From: Pseudomonas sp. TNT3
GTDB taxonomy: Bacteria; Pseudomonadota; Gammaproteobacteria; Pseudomonadales; Pseudomonadaceae
DNA length: 64,000 nt
Direction: 5' to 3'
Assembly: GCF_010095445.2 (NCBI RefSeq)
Contig: NZ_WFGV02000012.1
Location: forward strand, 1 to 64,000
How positions within the stretch are numbered: position 1 is the stretch's first letter; each line of letters starts with the position of its first letter. The translations under genes and the position numbers were made by a program. Shown piece by piece: positions 56,386 to 64,000 of this stretch. Under the pieces are notes generated by a model, which saw only the letters and a program-made list of their open reading frames with translations, ran no database searches and was not told the origin of the DNA.

Positions 56386-57894
56386 ATGCCCGTGACGATT
56401 CCACTTATCCTCAGAACACCGCAATCCCTGTGGGAGCGAGCCTGCTCGCGATGGGATCGCTGCGGTTTGTCTGATGCACCGAGCCGCTTGAATCGCCAGC
56501 AGGCTGGCTCCCACAGGGGTGCGATGTGTGCACTGGCATTGGCCGTCAGCCTGGCCGGTTGCGCCGGCCTGCCCGACCAGCGCCTGGCAAATGAAGCCCT
56601 CAAGCGCGGCGACACCGCGCTGGCGCAGCAGAACTACAAGCAACTGGCCGACCTCGGGTACAGCGAAGCCCAGGTGGGCCTCGCCGATATCCAGGTCGAC
56701 AGCCGTGACCCGGCGCAGATCCGGCAGGCCGAAGCGACTTACCGCGCCGCCGCCGATGTCTCGCCACGAGCCCAGGCTCGCCTGGGTCGCTTGCTGGTCG
56801 CCAAACCGGGTTCGACCGAAGCCGAACAGCACGAAGCCGAAGTCCTGTTGAAGAAGGCCTCGGCCAATGGCGAAGGCAATACGCTGATCCCGCTGGCCAT
56901 GCTGTACCTGCAATACCCTCACAGTTTCCCGAACATCAACGCCCAGCAGCAGATCAGCCAATGGCGCGCCGAAGGCAAGCCTGAAGCGGGTCTCGCCCAA
57001 GTGCTGCTGTATCGCACCCAGGGCACTTACGACCAGCACCTGGACGAAGTCGCAACCATCTGCAAAGCCGCGTTGAACACCACCGACATCTGCTACGTCG
57101 AGCTGGCCACGGTTTATCAGAAACAAGCCAAACCCGAGCTGCAAGCCGAGCTGATCAAGCAGATGCAAGCGGCCCACGCTCGCGGCACCGTTTCCGCTCA
57201 GCGCGTGGACAGCGTCGCTCGCGTACTCGGCGACCCGACCCTGGGCACCACCGACGAGAAAACCGCGCAGTCGCTGCTCGAAGGCATCGCCCCTGGCTAC
57301 CCGGCGTCGTGGGTCAGCCTTGCACAACTGCTCTACGACTTCCCCGAACTCGGTGACGTCGACACGATGATGAAGTACCTGGACAACGGCCGCGCCGCCG
57401 ATCAGCCGCGCGCCGAGCTGTTGCTGGGCAAGCTTTACTACGAAGGCAAAATGGTGCCGGCCGATGCCAAGGCTGCCGAAGAACACTTCCAGAAAGCCGT
57501 TGGCCGCGAAGTCGCCGCCGATTACTACCTCGGCCAGATCTATCGCCGTGGTTACCTGGGCAAGGTCTATTCGCAGAAAGCGCTGGACCACTTGCTGACC
57601 GCTGCGCGCAACGGCCAGAACAGCGCCGACTTCGCCATTGCCCAGCTGTTTTCCCAAGGTAAAGGCACCAAGCCCAACCCGCTCAACGCGTATGTCTTCA
57701 GCCAGCTAGCCAAGGCTCAAGACACCCCGCAAGCCACCGAGCTTGCGCAAACACTCGAAGCCCAACTGCCGCCTGCCCAGCTCGCCGAGGCCCAACGCCT
57801 GTTGAAACAAGAACAGGCCGTTCGTGGTGCCTTGAGTCAAAACACGCTGGATCTGCATGCCCTGCAAGAAGAAGACGGCGAGGAATCCCTATGA
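56386..57894 (+). CDS. algK: Alginate export lipoprotein AlgK (with REP inside its 5' end)
   Basis: 502 residues from ATG 56386; GTG 56392 (better spaced from GGAGG) or ATG 56524 are alternatives. The lipobox VSLAGC starts the mature part, which is built of Sel1/TPR-like repeats that hold AlgE and the secretion complex. Residues about 14-45 are encoded by a REP pair (56426-56519), giving an unusual polar extension before the short hydrophobic signal. The normal signal peptide seems to have been displaced. It overlaps algE by four bases. Confidence 0.92.
   Translation: MPVTIPLILRTPQSLWERACSRWDRCGLSDAPSRLNRQQAGSHRGAMCALALAVSLAGCAGLPDQRLANEALKRGDTALAQQNYKQLADLGYSEAQVGLADIQVDSRDPAQIRQAEATYRAAADVSPRAQARLGRLLVAKPGSTEAEQHEAEVLLKKASANGEGNTLIPLAMLYLQYPHSFPNINAQQQISQWRAEGKPEAGLAQVLLYRTQGTYDQHLDEVATICKAALNTTDICYVELATVYQKQAKPELQAELIKQMQAAHARGTVSAQRVDSVARVLGDPTLGTTDEKTAQSLLEGIAPGYPASWVSLAQLLYDFPELGDVDTMMKYLDNGRAADQPRAELLLGKLYYEGKMVPADAKAAEEHFQKAVGREVAADYYLGQIYRRGYLGKVYSQKALDHLLTAARNGQNSADFAIAQLFSQGKGTKPNPLNAYVFSQLAKAQDTPQATELAQTLEAQLPPAQLAEAQRLLKQEQAVRGALSQNTLDLHALQEEDGEESL
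56426..56519. repeat. REP pair within algK coding sequence
   Basis: CCCTGTGGGAGCGAGCCTGC from 56426 and GCAGGCTGGCTCCCACAGGGG ending 56519 are inverted REP units. The pair is in frame, without stops, just before the lipoprotein signal of AlgK. Confidence 0.9.
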
Positions 57895-59378
57895 AGTTGA
57901 ATCCATTCGTTAAGGCCGGTATTGGCCTGACATTCGCTTTGATGTGGTCGTGCCCGACCCTCGCGGCCCTGACTGAAAGCCAGAACTACGGCCTTGATGT
58001 AAAGGTCACCGCCCAATCCGAAGACGATACCGACCTGGGCACGCAAAAAGGCGGCGACGTCAACGGTGTCGGCCTCGACCTGCGCCCTTGGGTGTATGGC
58101 GAAAGCGGCGCGTGGAGCGCTTATGCGATGGGTCAGGCGGTGACGTCGACCGACATCATCGAGACCGACACGCTGCAGCAGTCCGACAGCGACGGCACCC
58201 AGACCACCGACAACGGTGATCGCAAGACCAAGAAAAACTACCTGGCGATGCGTGAGTTCTGGGTCGGCTACAGCGGCCTTACGCCCTACCCTGGCGAGAT
58301 GCTCAAGCTCGGCCGCCAGCGCCTGCGCAACGACGACGGCCAATGGCGCGACACCAACATCGAAGCCTTGAACTGGACGTTCGACACCACCCTGTTGCGT
58401 GCCAACGCCGGTGTCGCCGAACGCTTCAGCGAATACCGCACTGACCTCAAGGAGCTGGCGCCAAAAGACAAGGATCGCCTGCATGCCTACGCCGATGCGG
58501 CGTACCAGTGGACCCCGGGCAACTGGGTCGGCATTCGCGGTCATCACACCCACGATGACGGCAAGCTCGACTACGCAGAACCGGGTGTGGCACCTGATTC
58601 CCTGGACAAGAAACAGAACGGCGACCTCAGCTGGATCGGCCTCACCGCTGACAGCGATGCCTATAACTGGCGCAACACCAACACCGTCAACTACTGGGGC
58701 AGCGTCACCGGCATGAGCGGCGACCGCGACAAGGTCAACCCGCTGAACGCTGACGGCACCGCGCCTGCGCAAGCCAAGACCAGTGGTAACGTCGATGGCT
58801 GGGCCACCGACCTGGGTGTGCGTCTGCGCCTCGATCCGCAATGGCAAGTCGGTGCGGCGTATGCCCGTGCCAGTGCCGATTACGAACAGAATGGCCTGGA
58901 AAGCAACCGTTCGAACTACACCGGTACCCGCTCGCGCGTTCACCGTTTCGGCGAGGCTTTCCGCGGCGAAATGAACAACATGCAGAGCGCTTCCCTGTTC
59001 GGTTCGTGGATGCTCAACGACGAATACGACGCCAGTGTGATCTACCACAAATTCTGGCGCGTCGACGGCAACAAGCCGGTCGGCAGCAACGGCATCAACG
59101 CCGTACAGAACGACACCGACGACGTGACCGGCGCCATCCTCTCCAGCACGTCCCTGCCGCTGGAAGACGGCAACAAGGACCTCGGCCAGGAAATGGACGT
59201 GGTGGTCACCAAGTACTTCAAGCAAGGCTTGCTGCCTGCTTCGCTGAGCCAGTCGATCGATGAGCCTTCTGCCCTGGTGCGTTTGCGTGGCGGTGTCTTC
59301 AAGCCAGGCGATGCCTACGGCAAAGGCGTTGACTCGTACATGCACCGCGCATTCATCGACGTCATCTGGCGCTTCTGA
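57891..59378 (+). CDS. algE: Alginate outer-membrane export porin
   Basis: 495 residues. Signal peptide ending near LAA (about residue 26), then an 18-strand beta-barrel-type sequence ending in an aromatic residue (IDVIWRF), as outer-membrane proteins do. It exports alginate across the outer membrane, assembled with AlgK. It starts inside the algK stop (ATGA). Confidence 0.97.
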   Translation: MKLNPFVKAGIGLTFALMWSCPTLAALTESQNYGLDVKVTAQSEDDTDLGTQKGGDVNGVGLDLRPWVYGESGAWSAYAMGQAVTSTDIIETDTLQQSDSDGTQTTDNGDRKTKKNYLAMREFWVGYSGLTPYPGEMLKLGRQRLRNDDGQWRDTNIEALNWTFDTTLLRANAGVAERFSEYRTDLKELAPKDKDRLHAYADAAYQWTPGNWVGIRGHHTHDDGKLDYAEPGVAPDSLDKKQNGDLSWIGLTADSDAYNWRNTNTVNYWGSVTGMSGDRDKVNPLNADGTAPAQAKTSGNVDGWATDLGVRLRLDPQWQVGAAYARASADYEQNGLESNRSNYTGTRSRVHRFGEAFRGEMNNMQSASLFGSWMLNDEYDASVIYHKFWRVDGNKPVGSNGINAVQNDTDDVTGAILSSTSLPLEDGNKDLGQEMDVVVTKYFKQGLLPASLSQSIDEPSALVRLRGGVFKPGDAYGKGVDSYMHRAFIDVIWRF

Positions 59379-59404
59379 TGCGAACCGCGAAGGGAGTGCC
59401 CGAC

Positions 59405-60979
59405 ATGAATAATCCGAAGCGAGGTTCGATCACCTTGCTGGCCGGCGCGATGCTGCTGGCAAGCTCGGCTGCCTTCGCCAACGTGGAGCCGGCGACCAAG
59501 CCTGTGACCCTCGGCAAAGAGCTGCAACAGGCCAAGACCTACACCGTCACCAGCGCGCCGACCGCTCCGCTGGAGCTTGCAAAGCCAACACTGCCTGATA
59601 CCTCCGGCTACACCGCCGAAGCCATCGCCGCGAAAGTCGTGCGCACCAAGGCCGGCAAGATCAGTGTGCGCCGGATGATGCAGGAAAACGCCCTGAAGGA
59701 CTTCATCGGCGGCGACAACAAGATGGCCGAGTGGGTGGTGCGTCAGCACGGGATCCCACAGGCAATCTTTATCGACGACGGCTACATGAACCTCAAGGAC
59801 CTGGCGAAGAAAGTGCCCAAGCAGTACTTCAGCGAAACCTCGCCGGGGGTTTACCTGGCGAAGTTGCCGATCGTGGTCGGGAACAAAGGCATCCTGGAAA
59901 TCGACAAGCAGACCCAGGAATTGCGCCTGTCCCAAGAGGCCGGTTCGTTCCTGGTCAACGACGGCCAGTTGTTTGTGCGCGATACCAAGATCACCGGCTG
60001 GCGCGAGAAGGACAACGGTCCGGCGACGTTCAAGTCGCCAAAGGAATTCCGTCCGTTCCTGCTGTCCTGGGGCGGCACCGAGACCTACATCGCCAACAGC
60101 AAGATCGCCAGTTTCGGCTACGCCAACAGTAAGTCGTACGGCGTGAGTATTTCTCAATACACGCCAAACATGGCCAAGGTGCTCAAGCGTCCTGAACCGA
60201 CCGGCTGGATCGTCGGCTCCGAATTCTCGGACATGTGGTACGGCTTCTACTGCTACGAAACCACCGGCTTCGTGGTCAAGGGCAACACCTACAAAGACAA
60301 CATCGTCTACGGCATCGACCCGCACGACCGTTCACACGGCCTGATCATTGCGGACAACACGGTGTACGGCACGAAGAAGAAGCACGGGATCATTATTTCC
60401 CGTGAGGTCAACGACAGCTTCATCTTCAACAACCGCAGCTTCGACAACAAATTGTCGGGCCTGGTGATCGACCGTAACAGCGTCAACAACCTGATCGCCT
60501 ACAACGAAATCTACAAGAACCACACCGACGGCATCACCCTCTACGAGAGTGCCGACAACCTGATCTACGGCAACAAGGTCATCAGCAACCGTCGTCACGG
60601 CATCCGTATTCGTAACAGCGTGAACATTCGCCTTTACGAAAACCTGTCACTGGCCAACGGCCTGACCGGCGTCTACGGCCACATCAAGGACCTGACCGAC
60701 ACCGACCGGGACATCAAGCTCGACCCGTTCGACGCCCAGGTGTCGCTGATTATCGTCGGCGGTGAACTGGCCGGTAACGGCAGCGGACCGCTGTCCATCG
60801 ACTCGCCGCTGAGCGTCGAGTTGTATCGCGTGTCCATGCTCGCCCCGACCAAATCCAGCGGCATCAGCTTCAACGGCATTCTCGGTGAGCGCCAGGATGA
60901 AATTCTCGACCTGCTGGTACGCCAGCAGAAAGCCGTGCTGATCGACCCTGTCGAACGCCAGACCGAAATGCAGGACTGA
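59405..60979 (+). CDS. algG: Mannuronan C5-epimerase
   Basis: 524 residues from ATG 59405 (GGGAG seven bases upstream; ATG 59378 overlaps the algE stop and is less well placed). Signal peptide, then a right-handed parallel beta-helix with the catalytic DPHD motif (D305) and CASH-type repeats. It converts some mannuronate to guluronate in the periplasm and protects the polymer during export. Confidence 0.97.
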   Translation: MNNPKRGSITLLAGAMLLASSAAFANVEPATKPVTLGKELQQAKTYTVTSAPTAPLELAKPTLPDTSGYTAEAIAAKVVRTKAGKISVRRMMQENALKDFIGGDNKMAEWVVRQHGIPQAIFIDDGYMNLKDLAKKVPKQYFSETSPGVYLAKLPIVVGNKGILEIDKQTQELRLSQEAGSFLVNDGQLFVRDTKITGWREKDNGPATFKSPKEFRPFLLSWGGTETYIANSKIASFGYANSKSYGVSISQYTPNMAKVLKRPEPTGWIVGSEFSDMWYGFYCYETTGFVVKGNTYKDNIVYGIDPHDRSHGLIIADNTVYGTKKKHGIIISREVNDSFIFNNRSFDNKLSGLVIDRNSVNNLIAYNEIYKNHTDGITLYESADNLIYGNKVISNRRHGIRIRNSVNIRLYENLSLANGLTGVYGHIKDLTDTDRDIKLDPFDAQVSLIIVGGELAGNGSGPLSIDSPLSVELYRVSMLAPTKSSGISFNGILGERQDEILDLLVRQQKAVLIDPVERQTEMQD

Positions 60980-60989
60980 GGATAATTTT

Positions 60990-62438
60990 ATGCACCCACA
61001 CTTGATCAAATTACTCAGCCTGTCAGGCCTGACTCTCGGGATTCTCGCGGCCAGCAATGGCGTCCGTGCCGATGAAGTTAAAGCGCCGACATTCACCGCT
61101 GATCCGTGCTGCAACCTGTGCCCGGAAGCGCACGACGCGAAGAACTACACCACGCGTTATCAGCAGAACTTCACCACGCTGGTGCAGGCCCAGGGCGACT
61201 GGCTGTTCCGTACGCAAGAAGACTTGCGCACCGAATTCGACACCACGCCGGCCGGCTACAAACGCATGAAAGAACTGCACGATGCGTTCAAGAGCAAAGG
61301 CGTGGAACTGGTGGTGGTTTACCAGCCGACCCGTGGTCTGGTGAACCGCAACAAGCTCAATCCGGAAGAAAAAGCCAAGTTCGATTTCGACAAGGCGCTG
61401 AAGAACTACAAGACCATGCTCGGGCGTTTCGCGCAGATGGGTTACGTGGTGCCGGACCTGTCGCCGCTGACCAACGAATCGCTGCCAGACACCCTGCCCG
61501 CCCACGATTTCTACTTCCGCGGCGACCAGCACTGGACGCCATATGGCGCCCAGCGTACGGCGAAAATCGTGGCTGAAAAGGTCAAGCAGATTCCGGCCTA
61601 CGCCGACATTCCGAAACGCGAATTCGAGACCCACAGGTCGGGTCGCATGGGCAAGACCGGAACATTACACAATATGGCCGGTCAACTCTGCGGCACCAGT
61701 TACGCAATCCAGTACATGGATCAATTCACCACAGAACCCAAAGGCGAAGCCGCCGATGGCGATCTGTTCAGTGACTCCGGCAATCCGGAAATCACCCTGG
61801 TCGGTACCAGTCACAGTGGCAAGAACTACAACTTCGCCGGTTTCCTCCAAGAGGCCATCGGCGCCGACATCCTCAACGTGGCGTTCCCCGGCGGTGGCCT
61901 GGAAGGTTCGATGCTGCAGTACCTGGGCAGCGAAGAATTCCAGACCAAGCCACCGAAGATTCTGATCTGGGAATTCTCGCCGCTCTACCGCCTCGACCAG
62001 GAAACCATCTACCGCCAGATGATGGCGCTGCTGGACAACGGTTGCGAAGGAAAGGATGCACAGATGACCGGCAGCACCACGTTGAAACCGGGCAAGAACG
62101 AATTGATGGTCAACAGCAAGAACCTGAACCTGCAAAACAGCAGTCACCAGGTAGACATCCGCTTCGCCGATCCATCGGTGAAAACCCTGCAAGCCACCCT
62201 CTGGTACATGAACGGTCGCCACGAGGACATCAAAATCGACAAACCGGAAACTTCCGACACCGACGGGCGTTTTGCCTTCGAGTTGCGCACGGACGAAGAC
62301 TGGGCCTCGCAGAATCTGCTGGCCGTCGAAGTCCAGGGCCCTGAAGCAGGTGCCGCGCCACAGAAGGTCGAAGCGAAAATCTGCAAACGCAACGTATTCC
62401 CGAGTGCTGAGCAACGTACCGCTCAGGTCGGGCAATGA
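60990..62438 (+). CDS. algX: Alginate O-acetyltransferase AlgX
   Basis: 482 residues. Signal peptide ending near VRA, an SGNH-like domain with catalytic D179 and H181 (GDQHW) and S274 (GTSHS), and a C-terminal carbohydrate-binding module. It transfers acetyl groups to mannuronate in the periplasm. Eleven bases after algG; its stop overlaps the possible first algL start. Confidence 0.97.
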   Translation: MHPHLIKLLSLSGLTLGILAASNGVRADEVKAPTFTADPCCNLCPEAHDAKNYTTRYQQNFTTLVQAQGDWLFRTQEDLRTEFDTTPAGYKRMKELHDAFKSKGVELVVVYQPTRGLVNRNKLNPEEKAKFDFDKALKNYKTMLGRFAQMGYVVPDLSPLTNESLPDTLPAHDFYFRGDQHWTPYGAQRTAKIVAEKVKQIPAYADIPKREFETHRSGRMGKTGTLHNMAGQLCGTSYAIQYMDQFTTEPKGEAADGDLFSDSGNPEITLVGTSHSGKNYNFAGFLQEAIGADILNVAFPGGGLEGSMLQYLGSEEFQTKPPKILIWEFSPLYRLDQETIYRQMMALLDNGCEGKDAQMTGSTTLKPGKNELMVNSKNLNLQNSSHQVDIRFADPSVKTLQATLWYMNGRHEDIKIDKPETSDTDGRFAFELRTDEDWASQNLLAVEVQGPEAGAAPQKVEAKICKRNVFPSAEQRTAQVGQ

Positions 62439-62446
62439 GGTCTGCC

Positions 62447-63568
62447 ATGCGAAACCGAACGTTGAAAAATTTACTCGCGCCATCGCTGCTGACGCTGGCG
62501 ATGTTCGCCGGCGCCACCCAGGCTGCCGCGCCGTTGCGCCCGCCACAGGGCTACTTCGCGCCGATTGAAAAAGTCAAAACCGGCGACAGCAGCAAAGGCT
62601 GTGATGCGATGCCGACGCCGTACACCGGTTCGCTGCAATTTCGCAGCAAGTACGAAGGTTCCGACAAGGCCCGTTCGACCCTGAACGTGCAGTCGGAAAA
62701 AGCCTTTCGCGACACCACCGCCGACATCACCAAGATGGAACGCGGCACCAGCAAGCGCGTCATGCAGTACATGCGTGACGGTCGCCCGGAACAACTGGAA
62801 TGCACGCTCAACTGGCTGACGGCCTGGGCCAAGTCGGATGCGTTGATGTCCAAGGACTTCAACCACACCGGCAAGTCCATGCGCAAATGGGCACTGGGCA
62901 GCATGGCCTCTTCGTACATCCGCCTGAAGTTCTCCGACTCGCATCCGTTGGCCAACCATCAGCAAGAGTCGCAGTTGATCGAAGCCTGGTTCAGCAAAAT
63001 GGCGGATCAGGTGGTCAGCGATTGGGACAACCTGCCGCTGGAAAAAACCAACAACCACTCGTACTGGGCCGCCTGGTCGGTGATGGCAACGTCCGTCGCC
63101 ACCAACCGCCGTGACCTGTTCGACTGGGCCGTCAAGGAATACAAGGTTGGCGTCAATCAGGTCGACGCCGACGGCTACCTGCCGAACGAACTCAAGCGTC
63201 AGCAGCGCGCCCTCGCCTACCACAACTACGCCCTGCCACCGCTGGCAATGATCGCCAGTTTTGCCCAGATCAACGGTGTGGATCTGCGTCAGGAAAACAA
63301 CGGCGCGTTGAAACGCCTGGGTGATCGGGTGCTCGCCGGGGTTAACGACCCGGACGAATTCGAAGAGAAGAACGGCAAGGAACAGGACATGACCGACCTC
63401 AAGGTCGACTCGAAATTTGCCTGGCTGGAACCGTTCTGCACGCTCTACACCTGCTCGCCGGATGTGCTTGAGAAAAAGCACGAGATGCAGCCGTTCAAGA
63501 CCTTCCGCCTCGGGGGTGACCTGACCAAGGTCTACGACCCGGCCAATGAAAAAGGCAAGGGTTCTTAG
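62447..63568 (+). CDS. algL: Alginate lyase
   Basis: 373 residues from ATG 62447 (GAGGT site); ATG 62435 overlaps the algX stop and is an alternative. Signal peptide ending near TQAAA, then the (alpha/alpha)-barrel lyase with catalytic NNHSYW and the [11 protein letters not shown] block. It degrades alginate stranded in the periplasm. Normal family length. Confidence 0.97.
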   Translation: MRNRTLKNLLAPSLLTLAMFAGATQAAAPLRPPQGYFAPIEKVKTGDSSKGCDAMPTPYTGSLQFRSKYEGSDKARSTLNVQSEKAFRDTTADITKMERGTSKRVMQYMRDGRPEQLECTLNWLTAWAKSDALMSKDFNHTGKSMRKWALGSMASSYIRLKFSDSHPLANHQQESQLIEAWFSKMADQVVSDWDNLPLEKTNNHSYWAAWSVMATSVATNRRDLFDWAVKEYKVGVNQVDADGYLPNELKRQQRALAYHNYALPPLAMIASFAQINGVDLRQENNGALKRLGDRVLAGVNDPDEFEEKNGKEQDMTDLKVDSKFAWLEPFCTLYTCSPDVLEKKHEMQPFKTFRLGGDLTKVYDPANEKGKGS

Positions 63569-63581
63569 ACTCAACACAGCC

Positions 63582-63674
63582 ACCCTGTAGGAGCTGCCGA
63601 AGGCTGCGATCTTTTGATCTTGCTTTTAAAGATCAGGATCAAAAGATCGCAGCCTTCGGCAGCTCCTACAGGGT
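63582..63674. repeat. Near-perfect long inverted repeat between algL and algI
   Basis: CCCTGTAGGAGCTGCCGAAGG from 63583 and its complement ending 63674 pair over about 40 bases, including GCTGCGATCTTTTGATC. Such a stem inside an operon could attenuate algI and later genes. Confidence 0.85.
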
Positions 63675-63775
63675 CAGTGTCAGGTTTCAGTTTTGTGTGT
63701 TGCCCTCCGGTTTTCTGTGGGGGGTTTGGGGGGGCCGTTGGCCCTTGACTGTTGGTTAAACATGGAGAGATCGGG

Positions 63776-64000
63776 ATGGTATTTTCATCCAACGTGTTCC
63801 TGTTTCTGTTCTTGCCGATCTTTCTCGGCATGTATTACCTGAGCGGAATACGCTATCGCAACCTGCTGCTTCTGATCGCCAGTTATGTGTTCTATGCCTG
63901 GTGGCGCGTGGACTTTCTGGCTTTGTTCGCGGCGGTTACGCTGTGGAATTACTGGATCGGCCTCAAAGTCGGCGCCGCAGGCGTGCGGACCAAACCGGCC
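63776..64000 (+). CDS. algI: Alginate O-acetylation protein AlgI (5' part, cut by window edge)
   Basis: 75 residues from ATG 63776, with a GGAGAG site, open to the window end. The start VFSSNVFLFLFLPIFLGMYYL and following helices match MBOAT acetyl transporters such as AlgI, which supply acetyl groups for alginate. The rest of the gene, and presumably algJ-algF-algA, lies outside. Confidence 0.93.
   Translation, partial: MVFSSNVFLFLFLPIFLGMYYLSGIRYRNLLLLIASYVFYAWWRVDFLALFAAVTLWNYWIGLKVGAAGVRTKPA

Noticed and set aside
55186..57657. Open frame of 823 codons on the minus strand opposite alg44 and algK
   Set aside because: Opposite two certain alginate genes; its translation has low-complexity composition and no family features.

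Overview
The window is chromosomal DNA from a fluorescent Pseudomonas (P. fluorescens group). The basis is the alginate operon in the order algD-8-44-K-E-G-X-L-I, a cyoABCDE quinol oxidase operon, codon use typical of a GC-rich genome, and many short REP palindromes (cores like GTGGGAGC..GCTTGC..GCGAT) in almost every gap. I see no rRNA, tRNA, CRISPR array, prophage or insertion sequence.

Region by region. 1-11940: a sensor kinase/response regulator pair (kinase cut by the window edge), the lipid-asymmetry lipoprotein MlaA, a PhoD-like phosphoesterase, a VOC protein, an orphan YefM antitoxin with a wrecked YoeB toxin behind it, an ArgD-type aminotransferase with a divergent LysR regulator, a GNAT acetyltransferase, and exported methionine sulfoxide reductases msrB-msrA divergent from a two-component system. 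12187-22921: a catabolic island (class II aldolase, CobW-type GTPase, amidohydrolase, AruI-like ThDP decarboxylase, LysR regulator and a polyamine-type ABC importer). 23001-26145: a membrane protein, an unknown cytosolic protein and a MocR regulator.

26334-38284 is the most unusual part. Ten genes on the minus strand encode an MFS exporter, an ATP-grasp ligase, a RidA protein, a cupin, a YfcF-like GST, a KamA-like radical SAM enzyme, a class IV aminotransferase, a TauD/CAS-like dioxygenase, an AurF-like diiron N-oxygenase and an MBL-fold hydrolase. A divergent MocR regulator sits at the exporter end, followed tail to tail by a stand-alone phenylalanyl-tRNA-synthetase-like protein with an FDX-ACB domain. 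This has the shape of a biosynthetic cluster for a small N-oxygenated amino acid or dipeptide, with export and perhaps self-protection. I do not recognise it as a described cluster.

38556-51424 is mostly housekeeping: cyoEDCBA, dsbB, a basic-amino-acid binding protein, moaE-moaD-moaC, a PIN-PhoH ATPase, a divergent polysaccharide deacetylase and yaaA. 51425-64000 holds the long algD regulatory region and the alginate operon. AlgD makes GDP-mannuronate, Alg8/Alg44 polymerise under c-di-GMP control, AlgK/AlgE form the export pore, and AlgG, AlgX and AlgL epimerise, acetylate and trim the polymer; algI runs off the window end. A REP pair lies inside the 5' coding part of algK.
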